A program made the translations under genes and the position numbers. A DNA stretch of 64,000 bases from Polaromonas sp. C04. Lineage in GTDB: Bacteria; Pseudomonadota; Gammaproteobacteria; Burkholderiales; Burkholderiaceae_C. This document shows positions 28,283-36,456 of the stretch, one piece after another. The notes beneath the pieces are model-generated. The model was not told the DNA's origin. It saw only the letters and a list, made by a program, of their open reading frames with translations, and did no database searches. The stretch lies in NCBI RefSeq assembly GCF_002002705.1, contig NZ_MUNS01000027.1, positions 62,001 through 126,000 on the forward strand, read 5' to 3'. Numbering within the stretch: position 1 is the first letter of the stretch; each line of letters opens with the position of its first letter.

Positions 28283-29071
28283 ATGTCCCTCGCCGTCCTC
28301 GAAGCTCCCGCCGCCCCTATCCGGTTCGCGACCTGGCAGGCACCGGAGGCGATGACCCCCGCGGTCTCGTCGAAACCCCGCTGTTCCAACTGCCACCTGC
28401 GTGAGCTGTGCCTGCCCAGCGGCATGAGCAGCAGCGACGTCACGCGCCTGGATGGCCTGATGTTCACCCGGCGCAAGGTCAAGTCGGCCCAGACGCTCTA
28501 CCGCGAGGGTGAACGCTTCCAGTTCGTTTATGCCGTGCGCAGCGGCACGTTCAAGTCCAGCCTGACACTGGCCGATGGGCGCGAGCAGGTCAGCAATTTC
28601 CATATCGCCGGGGAGCTGATGGGGCTGGACGGGGTGGCCCAGGGCAACCATGCCAGCAGTGCCACTGCCCTGGAAGACGCCGAGGTTTGCGCCATTCCTT
28701 ACGCGCATCTCACCGAACTGGCAGCCGGCAGTTCCGGCACGCAGCACTTGATCAGCCGCCTCATGAGCCGCGAAATTGTGCGCGAGCAGAGCCTGATGAT
28801 GCTGCTGGGCAGCATGAACGCCGAGGAGCGGCTCGCGGCCTTCCTGCTGAACCTGTCGAAACGCCTGAAGGCACGCGGCTACTCGGCCAGCGAATTCCAC
28901 CTGAGGATGACGCGCGCTGAAATCGGCAGCTACTTGGGCATGACGCTGGAAACCGTCAGCCGCACGTTCTCGGCCTTCCAGGAACAACGCCTGCTTGAAG
29001 TGGACAAGCGCCACATACGCATCATCGACCCGGGTGCTTTGGCGCGGGCTTTCGAGATGCGCGTGCACTGA
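28283..29071 (+). CDS. fnr: FNR-type oxygen-sensing transcription regulator
   Basis: 262-residue Crp/Fnr family regulator. The N-terminal cysteines CSNCHLRELC fit C-x2-C-x5-C and a fourth cysteine lies in DAEVCAIP, the full ligand set for an oxygen-labile [4Fe-4S] cluster. A cyclic-nucleotide-type beta-barrel (about 55-150) is followed by a long dimer helix and a C-terminal helix-turn-helix with ETVSRTFSAFQEQ (about 223-235). The E..SR recognition helix predicts TTGAT-type half-sites, as seen many times around it. The ATG at 28283 has AGGAGA upstream. Confidence 0.93.
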   Translation: MSLAVLEAPAAPIRFATWQAPEAMTPAVSSKPRCSNCHLRELCLPSGMSSSDVTRLDGLMFTRRKVKSAQTLYREGERFQFVYAVRSGTFKSSLTLADGREQVSNFHIAGELMGLDGVAQGNHASSATALEDAEVCAIPYAHLTELAAGSSGTQHLISRLMSREIVREQSLMMLLGSMNAEERLAAFLLNLSKRLKARGYSASEFHLRMTRAEIGSYLGMTLETVSRTFSAFQEQRLLEVDKRHIRIIDPGALARAFEMRVH

Positions 29072-29087
29072 CGGCCGCGACGGCTCA

Positions 29088-29690
29088 TTACTGTGCTCGT
29101 TGACCCAAGCGCCGCAGCTTTGCCAGCCAGCGTTCTCCGTCGTCCGTCTTGAAGTTGTCGACCATGCCGATCAGCGTCTCATGCACCGGTGCAATGCCGA
29201 CGAAGCCCAGGATATTGCGCTCCAGCGATTTGACGCTGTGGGCTCGGAAATACCAGCGGTAAACCAGAGCCGGCATTCCCATGCTCACGACGACGCGGGC
29301 CGAGCGGCCTTGCAAACCCTTCTTCGTGAAGGCGGTGCTGCCGGCCGCGCGCTCAAAAGCAAAGCCTGGCCGGGCCACCTGCTCCAGGAAGGCCTTGAGC
29401 AGGGCCGGCATATCGCCGAGCCAGAGCGGAAAGAACAGCACGATGTGCTCGGCCCAGCGGATGTCGTCCTGCGCCTGCTGCAAGCCAGCGGGTAGCGCGC
29501 CTTCCTCCCAGGCTTTCTGGCTGCGCAGCAGCGGGAAGTCGAGTTCGGCCACGTTGACCCAGCGTACGACGTGGCCGGCCTCCTGGGCGCCGGCGGCGTA
29601 GGAGCCGGCCAGGGCATGGCATAGATGAGGCAGGGTCATATCGGGATGGCCCTGGATCAACAGGATGCGCTTGAACGTCATGTTTTGCAT
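29088..29690 (-). CDS. NAD(P)H quinone oxidoreductase-like flavodoxin-fold protein
   Basis: 200 residues of the flavodoxin_2 family (NQO1/KefF/MdaB-like). It starts near KRILLIQGHPD and contains HIVLFFPLWLGDMPALLKAFLEQV and FAFERAAG, the flavin and dimer contacts. The expected role is two-electron reduction of quinones with FMN or FAD and NAD(P)H. The start at 29690 (MQNMTFKR) has GAGG close upstream; 29681 is an alternative. It lies 10 nt after the PspC gene on the same strand and converges with fnr. Confidence 0.85.
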   Translation of the reverse strand: MQNMTFKRILLIQGHPDMTLPHLCHALAGSYAAGAQEAGHVVRWVNVAELDFPLLRSQKAWEEGALPAGLQQAQDDIRWAEHIVLFFPLWLGDMPALLKAFLEQVARPGFAFERAAGSTAFTKKGLQGRSARVVVSMGMPALVYRWYFRAHSVKSLERNILGFVGIAPVHETLIGMVDNFKTDDGERWLAKLRRLGQRAQ

Positions 29691-29700
29691 CGACCTCAGC

Positions 29701-30003
29701 TTATTCGGCAGGAACAAAGATCCACATGAGAAGATAAATCCCCAGCCCTGCGCCGCCGCAGAAAAACAGCAAGGCAAAAAGCAGGCGCCAGACCCATGCG
29801 TCGGTGCCCGTCGCCCGAGCGATACCACCGCATACACCTGCAATCCAGCGCTCGCTCCGGCTCCGGCGCAGGGCGCCGAACGCCGCCAGAGGCGCTTCGT
29901 TGCGGCCCAGCAGCAGGGCCTTTGCGCGTGCGAACTCCTCGTCCGACAACACACCGCGGCGGCGCAGTTCGTCCAGGCGGTCCAACTCTTCGCTCAGTAC
30001 CAT
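29701..30003 (-). CDS. PspC-domain membrane protein with N-terminal SHOCT-like helix
   Basis: 100 residues. An N-terminal short oligomerisation motif (LDELRRRGVLSDEEFARAKALLL) precedes a PspC domain (RWIAGVCGGIARATGTDAWVWRLLFALLFF) with one or two membrane segments ending in a short WIFVPAE tail. The PspC family is linked to membrane stress sensing. The ATG at 30003 has AAGGAG 6-7 nt upstream; the longer frame runs through the FNR box and is rejected. The box at 30054-30067 and a TAGCAT -10-like hexamer fit direct FNR control. Confidence 0.85.
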   Translation of the reverse strand: MVLSEELDRLDELRRRGVLSDEEFARAKALLLGRNEAPLAAFGALRRSRSERWIAGVCGGIARATGTDAWVWRLLFALLFFCGGAGLGIYLLMWIFVPAE

Positions 30004-30053
30004 GACGAACTCCTTGATTGTTTTGATGCTAGCGCAGTCGTCGGGGTTGGTGG

Positions 30054-30067
30054 TTGACGCAGCGCAA
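30054..30067. promoter_or_regulatory. FNR-type box upstream of the PspC gene
   Basis: TTGAC-GCAG-CGCAA, identical over 14 nt to the box at 42665-42678. A TAGCAT on the minus strand (30026-30031) lies at the expected distance. It also sits about 100 nt before the CHASE kinase. Confidence 0.55.
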
Positions 30068-30169
30068 AAAGAGAGTCGACCTGTCGCCGGCGATGGCATT
30101 TGCGTTCCATCAAGGCGGGCACAGATTCATGCTTTTATCTTTGCCCAATGAAGGTAATACTCAAACGCT

Positions 30170-32839
30170 ATGCAAGGCCCGTCGCCCCCGTCCCGTCGAG
30201 ATGAATCCGATATTGCGGCCCCGATAAGGCACCGGTGTGGATGGCGCCAGGCGGGGCGTGCCAATTTTCTTTTTCTATTGAATTTGCCGGCCTGGAGTTG
30301 GCTGGTACTTGGACTGATCGCCTCCGTGACCCTGTTTTCCTGGGTGTATCGCCAGGAACAACGCAGCGAGCGCGCCAACTTCGAGCGCCGCACGCAGGCC
30401 CGGGTCACGGCGGTCCAGCAAGGCATGAGCGATGCCACTGACGCGGTCCGGGCGATCAACCTGTTCTTCGTCGCGAATGGCGGCAACATCAGCCGCGAGC
30501 AGTTTCACACCTTTGCGCAGCCATTGCGTGCGCGCTATCCCTATATTGCGGCATTTGCCTATGACCGACTGGTCGCCGGGGATGAACGCCCCGCGTTCGA
30601 GGCCCAAATGCGCATTCGCTACCCAGGCTTCAACATCACTGAAATGGTGGACGGCAAGCACGTGGTGAGTCGCCCGAAAGATCGCTACCTTGTCGTTGAC
30701 TACATAGAGCCGATGGCTGCAGGCGATACCGCCTTTGGTCTTGACGTCTCGTCCACGCCCTCCCGCGAGGCGGCCATCCGGCGCGCGGAAAGCACGGGCC
30801 TGCCGGCTGCGACGGGCTTGTTTCCGTTCGTGCAGTTGCCGGGCACACCTGCCGGTTTCCGCATACTGATGACGGTGTACAAGAATGTCGGAACGCTGGA
30901 CGCCGCCCCCTTGCGCCATCGGGAGGTTGCCGGTTACACCGTCGCGGTGCTGCGCGCAGCTGACGTCATTGAAAAGATACTGGGGCCGGCGGATTCCATC
31001 GGCAATGCCGGGCTGGACGTGCGCGTCTACGCAGCAGCCTCGACGGACGACAGCCAGCTTGTCTATGGTCTGGCCGGCGAGGCCACTGGAAAACCTCGGG
31101 GGTTGCGGCCTGCCTGGTTGTTTGGAAACCCGCCAGAAACGTTCTCCCACAATTTCGACGTTGCCGGCACCACATGGCGCATTTCGATCGCAGCGCGGCC
31201 CACGCCATTGGTCGCGGCCCATGCCGGTGCGCTGGTTGCCTTGCTGGCAAGTTTGCTGACCACGCTCGCGCTGACCGCCTACTTGCGCGCTATGGCGACA
31301 CGCTCGCGGGGAATTCAACAACTGGTGGAGCAGCGCACCCGCGAACTCACGCAAGCGTCCGAAGCCTTGAGCCTGAGCGAAGCCCGGCTGCGCGGCATCT
31401 TCGACTCGGCCACCGACGCGATCATCACCGCCGACGAGTCCCAGACCATCGTGATGGCCAATGCGGCCGCCGCGCAGATGTTCTGCTGTCCGATCGACGC
31501 GTTGATCGGCGCGCCGCTCGAGCGCTTGCTCCCCGAGCGCCATCGGGAGATGCATCAGCGTGAGGTGCAGGCCTTTGGCGACACACAGGCCCAAGCGCGC
31601 CGCATGGGAGGGCCGCGGGATGTGATGGGTTTGCGCGCTGATGGCCAGGAGTTTCCGATCGATGCTGCGATTTCGCACTTGAGTTTTGGCGGACGACGGT
31701 TGTACACCGTGATCCTGCGTGACATCACCGAGCGCCGCAGCGCACAGGTTGCGCTGCGCGAGAGCGAAGAACGCTTGCGGCGTCTGCTGCTGTTGCTGCC
31801 CGTCGGGGTTTTCGTCTACGGCGGTAGCGGCCCCCGCACGCGTATCACCTTTGCCAACGAGGCCGCGCAGCGCCTGGTCGGTACCGGTGAGGCGAACCTG
31901 CTCGGGCGCTCGCCGCTGGACTTGATCCATCCAGACTCGCTCGAACAGGTCAAGCAGCGCCTGCTGGCGATGCAGGGCGGTACCACCGTGCCTCCCTTGC
32001 GCGCCCTGAAGATCCAGCGCGCCGACGGCGAGGTCCGCCTGGTGCAGGCGACGGCGGCGCCGGTTACCATCGCCGGCCAGACCTCGATTGTCGTCATCCT
32101 GCACGACGTCACCGAACTGCAACGGGCACAGCACGCGCTGAAACGCTCGCACGCCGACCTGCGACGCCTGGTGGCAGCGCAGGACAGCGTTCAGGACAAC
32201 GAGCGCAAGCGCATCGCGCGCGAGTTGCACGACGATCTGCAGCAGACGCTGGCGGGGCTCAAGATGTACCTGGTCGCGATCGGCGAGCATCTGGCGCAGG
32301 AGCCGGCCCGCGCGGCGCCGCTGCTGGCCGAGGCCATCAAGCTCACTTCGGCGGCCATCGACTCGACGCGCCGTATCGTCAGCGATCTGCGGCCGCAGAT
32401 CCTCGACGACCTGGGTCTCGTGCCGGCGCTGGAGGTGCTGGTTGGCCAGTTCACCCAGCGCACCGGCATCGCCTGCTATCTGGAAATACAGGGCGAGGCC
32501 GGCGAGGAAGATCTGGAATCGCCCGCTGTGGCAAGCTGCCTGTACCGCGTGGCGCAGGAGGCACTCACCAATGTCGCCAAACACGCGCAGGCGAGCACCG
32601 TGCAAGTGCGGCTTACGGGCGCGGCGTCCGGCCGGCTGGTGCTGCGCATCCGGGACAACGGCAGCGGCGGCGGCATCAGCGCGAGTGATCGCCGCAAGCC
32701 GGGCTCGTTCGGCCTGCTGGGGATGCACGAGCGTGTGCGCGCGCTCGGCGGGGTGCTGCACATCGACAGCCAGCCCGGCAGCGGCACGACGCTCGAGGTG
32801 AGTCTTCCCGTGGCGCCCGCGGTTCTGGGGGCGAGTTGA
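30170..32839 (+). CDS. CHASE-PAS-PAS sensor histidine kinase
   Basis: 889-residue membrane sensor. TM1 at about 37-60. A periplasmic CHASE domain (about 75-310) contains FGLDVSSTPSREAAIRRAE. TM2 at about 345-368, a short coiled coil, then two PAS domains (about 400-525 and 535-650). HisKA_3 helix with H687 in RELHDDLQQTL, and HATPase with NVAKHAQAS near residue 801. CHASE domains bind small extracellular ligands; the ligand here is unknown. The first PAS resembles that of the soluble kinase at 21957. The partner is the regulator at 32903, 63 nt downstream. Confidence 0.93.
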   Translation: MQGPSPPSRRDESDIAAPIRHRCGWRQAGRANFLFLLNLPAWSWLVLGLIASVTLFSWVYRQEQRSERANFERRTQARVTAVQQGMSDATDAVRAINLFFVANGGNISREQFHTFAQPLRARYPYIAAFAYDRLVAGDERPAFEAQMRIRYPGFNITEMVDGKHVVSRPKDRYLVVDYIEPMAAGDTAFGLDVSSTPSREAAIRRAESTGLPAATGLFPFVQLPGTPAGFRILMTVYKNVGTLDAAPLRHREVAGYTVAVLRAADVIEKILGPADSIGNAGLDVRVYAAASTDDSQLVYGLAGEATGKPRGLRPAWLFGNPPETFSHNFDVAGTTWRISIAARPTPLVAAHAGALVALLASLLTTLALTAYLRAMATRSRGIQQLVEQRTRELTQASEALSLSEARLRGIFDSATDAIITADESQTIVMANAAAAQMFCCPIDALIGAPLERLLPERHREMHQREVQAFGDTQAQARRMGGPRDVMGLRADGQEFPIDAAISHLSFGGRRLYTVILRDITERRSAQVALRESEERLRRLLLLLPVGVFVYGGSGPRTRITFANEAAQRLVGTGEANLLGRSPLDLIHPDSLEQVKQRLLAMQGGTTVPPLRALKIQRADGEVRLVQATAAPVTIAGQTSIVVILHDVTELQRAQHALKRSHADLRRLVAAQDSVQDNERKRIARELHDDLQQTLAGLKMYLVAIGEHLAQEPARAAPLLAEAIKLTSAAIDSTRRIVSDLRPQILDDLGLVPALEVLVGQFTQRTGIACYLEIQGEAGEEDLESPAVASCLYRVAQEALTNVAKHAQASTVQVRLTGAASGRLVLRIRDNGSGGGISASDRRKPGSFGLLGMHERVRALGGVLHIDSQPGSGTTLEVSLPVAPAVLGAS

Positions 32840-32902
32840 TGTCTCCGACCGGCCAGGCTCGCTAACGCCCCTCGAAACGACAGAACCTGCTGGAGCACGC
32901 AG

Positions 32903-33544
32903 ATGCAAAATAAACCGATCAAGGTCTTGCTGGTGGATGACCATGCTGTTGTGCGCAACGGGGTGCGGCTGATACTGAGCGCGGCGCAGGATATCGAGGT
33001 TACGGGCGAGGCGGAAAACGCCGAGGCCGCGATGCGCCTCTTGCGCCAGCAAGCGTTCGACGTCGCGCTGCTGGATATCGCGCTACCCGGAGTCAGCGGC
33101 CTGGACCTGCTCAGGCGTCTGCGCGCGGCGCAGCCGGCGCTGGCGGTGCTGATGCTCTCGATGTATGCGGAGGAGGCCTATGCGGTCAGGGCGCTCAAGC
33201 TGGGCGCGGCCGGCTACTTGACCAAGAGTCATTCGGGCGATGCCATGATTGCAGCGGTACGCAAGGTTGCCGCGGGGGGCAAGTACATCAGCGCGGCCGT
33301 GGCCGACAAGCTGGCCGATAACCTGGGTGGTGGCCGGATGGCGCCGCACGAAGCGCTCTCCGACCGCGAGTTGGAGGTGTTGAATCTGCTGGCATCGGGC
33401 CAGAGCCTGGTGAAGATTGGCGATGTATTGCACCTGAGTCCCAAGACCGTCAGCACGCACCGCACCCACATCCTGGAAAAGATGGGCATGAGCAGCAACG
33501 CCGAACTGATTCGCTACATGCTGGAAAACGGTTTGCTGACTTGA
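32903..33544 (+). CDS. NarL/FixJ-type response regulator (second pair)
   Basis: 213 residues. The receiver has phospho-acceptor D58 (VALLDIALPG) and conserved Lys in YLTKSH. The C-terminal LuxR-type helix-turn-helix has LSDRELEVLNLLASG and LSPKTVSTHRTHIL. GGAG lies upstream of the ATG. It should be phosphorylated by the CHASE kinase. The strong similarity to the regulator at 23045 makes cross-talk possible. It is followed by a 385-bp gap. Confidence 0.93.
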   Translation: MQNKPIKVLLVDDHAVVRNGVRLILSAAQDIEVTGEAENAEAAMRLLRQQAFDVALLDIALPGVSGLDLLRRLRAAQPALAVLMLSMYAEEAYAVRALKLGAAGYLTKSHSGDAMIAAVRKVAAGGKYISAAVADKLADNLGGGRMAPHEALSDRELEVLNLLASGQSLVKIGDVLHLSPKTVSTHRTHILEKMGMSSNAELIRYMLENGLLT

Positions 33545-33663
33545 GGGCCTGCGCCGCGCAAGCCATGGGCCAATGCAATAAGCAGTAGGCATTTCGCATT
33601 AGGCATTCGCCTACAAAAGCGGCGGCCATCGCCGATAGCCACTGCTCCTTTCTTTGGCGACAC

Positions 33664-33678
33664 TTGCAACTGTTGCAA
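33664..33678. promoter_or_regulatory. Perfect 15-nt palindrome, possible operator
   Basis: TTGCAAC-T-GTTGCAA. Its right half, TGTTGCAAC, recurs 74 nt downstream at 33745-33753. It lies about 115 nt upstream of the short ORF at 33794. Binding protein unknown. Confidence 0.4.
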
Positions 33679-33793
33679 CGGGAGCACGGGGAGGAGCAGG
33701 GGGACGGGGAGGCACAGACCTCCTCTTCCCGGGTTGCTTGCTGTTGTTGCAACACTGCTTTCCCGTTCGACTGAGCAAGAGGAGTCATACAAC

Positions 33794-33868
33794 ATGGAAA
33801 CCAACCTGCCGCATGCCTACGTTTCAAGCGATCCGCTCTATCCCTTTGAGGACCGGACGGTGTGGTGA
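33794..33868 (+). CDS. Possible 24-residue small protein
   Basis: ATG preceded by GAGGAG at 9 nt, then 24 codons with several aromatic and acidic residues (ends FEDRTVW) and a TGA. It is too short for family assignment. The well-placed ribosome binding site and the upstream palindromes argue for translation, perhaps as a leader peptide. Unproven. Confidence 0.35.
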   Translation: METNLPHAYVSSDPLYPFEDRTVW

Positions 33869-33929
33869 TCGATTTCGTCCGGCACTAAACACCATGGCCA
33901 CTGCGGCCGCCCGAGATGGAGAAAACCTG

Positions 33930-34298
33930 ATGCACGCCAGCCAAGTCCTTGCTCGCCGAGCCTCCCTTGCCACGCATCGCGGACATCTTTTGCGCCAGGC
34001 CGCGTTGCGGCCGGTCCTCGTCGAGTTGGAAGATGGTGTGTGCGATATGCGCCTGCGTATCACCGAGGACCAGTTTAGTTATGGCGTGATGGCCCAGTTC
34101 GGCGCCCCGTCCACCGACGCCTTTGAAGTGGAGCTCGAAGGCAATCAGATCCTGATCACGATGACGCAGTTGGTACGCGACGATCCGCCACAAAGCCAGG
34201 TCGCACTGACGTTCCCCCATGCCATCGACGCTTTGGCGTCGTGCGGGGAATGCGCCGAAGGGTTGCTGCATCTGTCGTTGCGCAAGGAGATGCCGTGA
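33930..34298 (+). CDS. Hypothetical protein, weakly Hsp20-like
   Basis: 122-residue soluble protein that I do not recognise. The middle part (about 30-115) is mainly beta (FEVELEGNQILITMTQ, SQVALTFPHAIDAL), which recalls an alpha-crystallin-type fold, but no family motif is clear. The ATG at 33930 has GGAG 9 nt upstream; an ATG at 33894 is also possible. It lies in a run of small stress-island genes. Confidence 0.55.
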   Translation: MHASQVLARRASLATHRGHLLRQAALRPVLVELEDGVCDMRLRITEDQFSYGVMAQFGAPSTDAFEVELEGNQILITMTQLVRDDPPQSQVALTFPHAIDALASCGECAEGLLHLSLRKEMP

Positions 34299-34359
34299 TG
34301 CATTCGTTCACGCGCATTCAGGCCCACTGTGCAACCACCAGGTCGGCCAGGAGCTGGTC

Positions 34360-34602
34360 ATGAGCATCAAAGTCATTTCCGCTACGCACTGGAGTACTGC
34401 ATCGGATAGCAGCACCACAGACACATCTCCCATGGAATTGTCAGCCTTGGGGGAGCACCTGGACCTGTGCAGGGGGTCGCGTGGGCATCTGTTCGCGTTG
34501 CATTGCGTCATGGAAGCCACGAGCCGTTTCGTGGCGTCGCGCTTCGTGACGACGCTGCTGGTGATCGCGCTGCTGATCGGTGCTGCTTCCCTGATGTTGT
34601 AA
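34360..34602 (+). CDS. Small hypothetical protein with C-terminal membrane anchor
   Basis: 80 residues. The N-terminal half is polar and Ser/Thr-rich. One hydrophobic segment at about 62-79 (FVTTLLVIALLIGAASLML) ends the protein, giving a tail-anchored layout. AGGAG lies upstream of the ATG. No family recognised. Confidence 0.5.
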   Translation: MSIKVISATHWSTASDSSTTDTSPMELSALGEHLDLCRGSRGHLFALHCVMEATSRFVASRFVTTLLVIALLIGAASLML

Positions 34603-34736
34603 GTCAGCGTGTGCAACGCGAGTCATCGGGTCTGGTGCCAGTCCGTGAAACTGCACTCCCGGACTTGCGCCATATCAAGAGCTTGGATGTCTATTCAGAC
34701 GATGCTGTGATACCCACTGATATTGGAGAAGATCTC

Positions 34737-35358
34737 ATGGCGCCGATATTCAAACATTTCCTGGTTGCGGCTGCATTGGCCGCCAGTGCGATCAGCCAGG
34801 CGGCGGACGAACCGGCGGCCCCGCCTGCGCCTCCTGCAACGCAAAGCCCGGGGAGGGCCCACGCTCTGGCGACCAAGGCCGCGCAGGACGCTGCAATCGC
34901 GACGCGCGAAGCCGCTGCGCGTGTGTCGGCTGCGTTGAAGAGGGCAGAGGCGGCAGCCGATGAGGGGTCCGAGCGCTCGGCGCGGGCCATCAGCCGGGCT
35001 GTTCACCGGGCGGACGAGGCGACAAAGCGCGCGGTAAGAAGTGCAGAACAAGCCACAGCGCGTGCGACGCAGGATGGGAGGGAGCTCGCCCAGAAGGCCG
35101 AAGACGCGGCCAAACAAGCGGCAGCCGCCACTCGGGACGCTGCCGAGAAGGCGGACAGCGCCGCGCGGCATGCCGCCCGATCCGCCAGGGACGATGCGCT
35201 GAAGGCGGCGTGCCACGCGCGATGCCCTGCGCAAAGCTGAGCAGGATGCGCGGCAGGCAGCCCGTGCATCGAAGGATGCAGCCGACAAGGCCGTGCAGGC
35301 CGGCAGGAAAAGGCTGCATACGGACTCCCGCACGAGTCTTCCAGCACGGGTATCTTGA
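34737..35358 (+). pseudogene. Secreted alanine-rich coiled-coil protein, apparently frameshifted
   Basis: The open frame runs 34737-35240 (167 residues): a signal peptide of about 24 residues (ends AISQA), a Pro/Ala linker, then Ala/Arg/Glu/Lys heptad-like repeats such as DAAEKADSAARHAARSARD, resembling LEA or apolipoprotein-like helices. Near 35205 the frame turns to unrelated sequence and stops. The same Ala-rich pattern (ATRDALRKAEQDARQAARAS) continues in the +1 frame to a stop at 35356-35358. Removing one G from GCGGCGTGCC would join them. Either a sequencing error or a real frameshift. GGAG precedes the ATG. Confidence 0.6.
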
Positions 35359-35664
35359 TGTCATGGACACCTATTCGCTGAAGCGGCTCGACGGACTCCC
35401 GGCGGGGGAAGTCGGGAGCCGCCCTGGCCTCGGCAGTTCGCGTCATGGCACGACTCCTTCGGGGCTTCGATGCGCCACCCTTGCTTCGTCTATGGGACGA
35501 TACCGTTGTCGCACCGCAAGGGCGAGCTGCGACGTTCACGCTGGAGTTCGAGTCAGGCGGCACCGGTATCTACCAGATTCTGGCGTCCCGGCGCGACCGC
35601 GGCCGCTGGCCGGTTCCAATGTCGCGGCGCGACCTTTATGCCGCTCCCGGCGGCCCAGCCTGAC
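35359..35664. other. 306-bp interval without a confident gene
   Basis: It holds a 72-codon ORF at 35445-35663 whose composition looks partly protein-like, and short ORFs in other frames that may be pieces of a decayed gene. There is no clear ribosome binding site, promoter box or terminator. Confidence 0.4.
35445..35663 (+). CDS. Doubtful 72-residue hypothetical ORF
   Basis: The predicted product has no signal or membrane segment and no recognised motif. It ends 1 nt before the next gene's start codon. It may be the 3' end of a gene whose start was lost, given the frameshift just upstream, or it may be non-coding. Confidence 0.25.
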   Translation: MARLLRGFDAPPLLRLWDDTVVAPQGRAATFTLEFESGGTGIYQILASRRDRGRWPVPMSRRDLYAAPGGPA

Positions 35665-36315
35665 ATGTGCTTTTCTGCCTCGGCCAGCTTCGCCGCAGGC
35701 GCCTTCCTGCTCGGGATCGGCACGCTGACAAGGAAGGCGGCTCGCACGCCGAATGAGCGTCCGTTCGCAGCAATCCCGTTGCTCTTTGCGCTGCAGCAAT
35801 TCATCGAGGGCGCGGTCTGGCTCACGTTCAGCCACGATGCGCCGCTGACCAATGAGGTGATGACTTATGCCTTCTCGTTCTTCTCTCTCTTGCTGTGGCC
35901 CGTGTTCGTGCCTGCCGCCGTGCTGCTGATCGAGCCGCCGGGTTGGCGCCGACAGGGGTTGCGCGTGTTCGTCGCCGCCTGTGCGATCGCCAGCGGCTCA
36001 CTGTTGTATACGATGACCGGGTACGGCATCGTCTCACGCGTGACGGGGCAGCCTATCGACTATGTGATACCCCATTTCTTCCCCGTGGCGACGATGCTGC
36101 TGTACCTGCTATCGACCAGTGCCAGCGAGTTGCTGTCGACATACGGCGAGGTGAAAATCTTCCGACTTCTCGTTATGTTTTCTTTCGGTGCGGCGTACGT
36201 GGTCTATACGCACTGGTTCATTTCGGTCTGGTGCTGCTTCGCCGCGGCGCTGAGCGCAGTCGTGCTCCCTCATTTCAGTGCCGTGCCGATGCTTGCGAAA
36301 CAAGTGCGGGCGTGA
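35665..36315 (+). CDS. Polytopic membrane protein (DUF6629-like)
   Basis: 216 residues beginning MCFSASASFAAGAFLLGIG, with about six or seven membrane segments and a motif LLFALQQFIEGAVWL in the second. This matches a family of unknown function that I recall as DUF6629. The start at 35665 is chosen by this N-terminus; the longer frame adds a non-hydrophobic Arg-rich stretch. No partner gene suggests a role. Confidence 0.75.
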   Translation: MCFSASASFAAGAFLLGIGTLTRKAARTPNERPFAAIPLLFALQQFIEGAVWLTFSHDAPLTNEVMTYAFSFFSLLLWPVFVPAAVLLIEPPGWRRQGLRVFVAACAIASGSLLYTMTGYGIVSRVTGQPIDYVIPHFFPVATMLLYLLSTSASELLSTYGEVKIFRLLVMFSFGAAYVVYTHWFISVWCCFAAALSAVVLPHFSAVPMLAKQVRA

Positions 36316-36405
36316 GTGCAGCATGGTTTTTCAGGGAATGACGGGGCGCTTCACGGGGTCGATTGCAGACATCGGTATCGTGGAGCCGACATTGATCGAG
36401 AAGTC

Positions 36406-36423
36406 CCTTGAGCTAGCTCAAGG
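36406..36423. promoter_or_regulatory. 18-nt perfect palindrome, FNR-family type box, upstream of aldehyde oxidoreductase
   Basis: CCTTGAGCTAGCTCAAGG reads the same on both strands and contains TTGA-N6-TCAA. GATACT at 36443-36448 lies at the -10 distance for a box centred near -41.5, placing the start point right at the paoA start codon. Confidence 0.6.
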
Positions 36424-36456
36424 CCTTCCATCGCTGGCGTCCGATACTGATTTTGT

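Larger units (their letters stand above)
33545..33929. other. 385-bp interval with palindromes and one short ORF
   Basis: It contains a hairpin with arms GTAGGC (33585-33590) and GCCTAC (33609-33614) that could end the preceding regulator transcript, although no T run follows. A perfect palindrome TTGCAAC-T-GTTGCAA lies at 33664-33678, with a further TGTTGCAAC at 33745-33753. A 24-codon ORF follows at 33794. No larger gene is supported. Confidence 0.55.
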
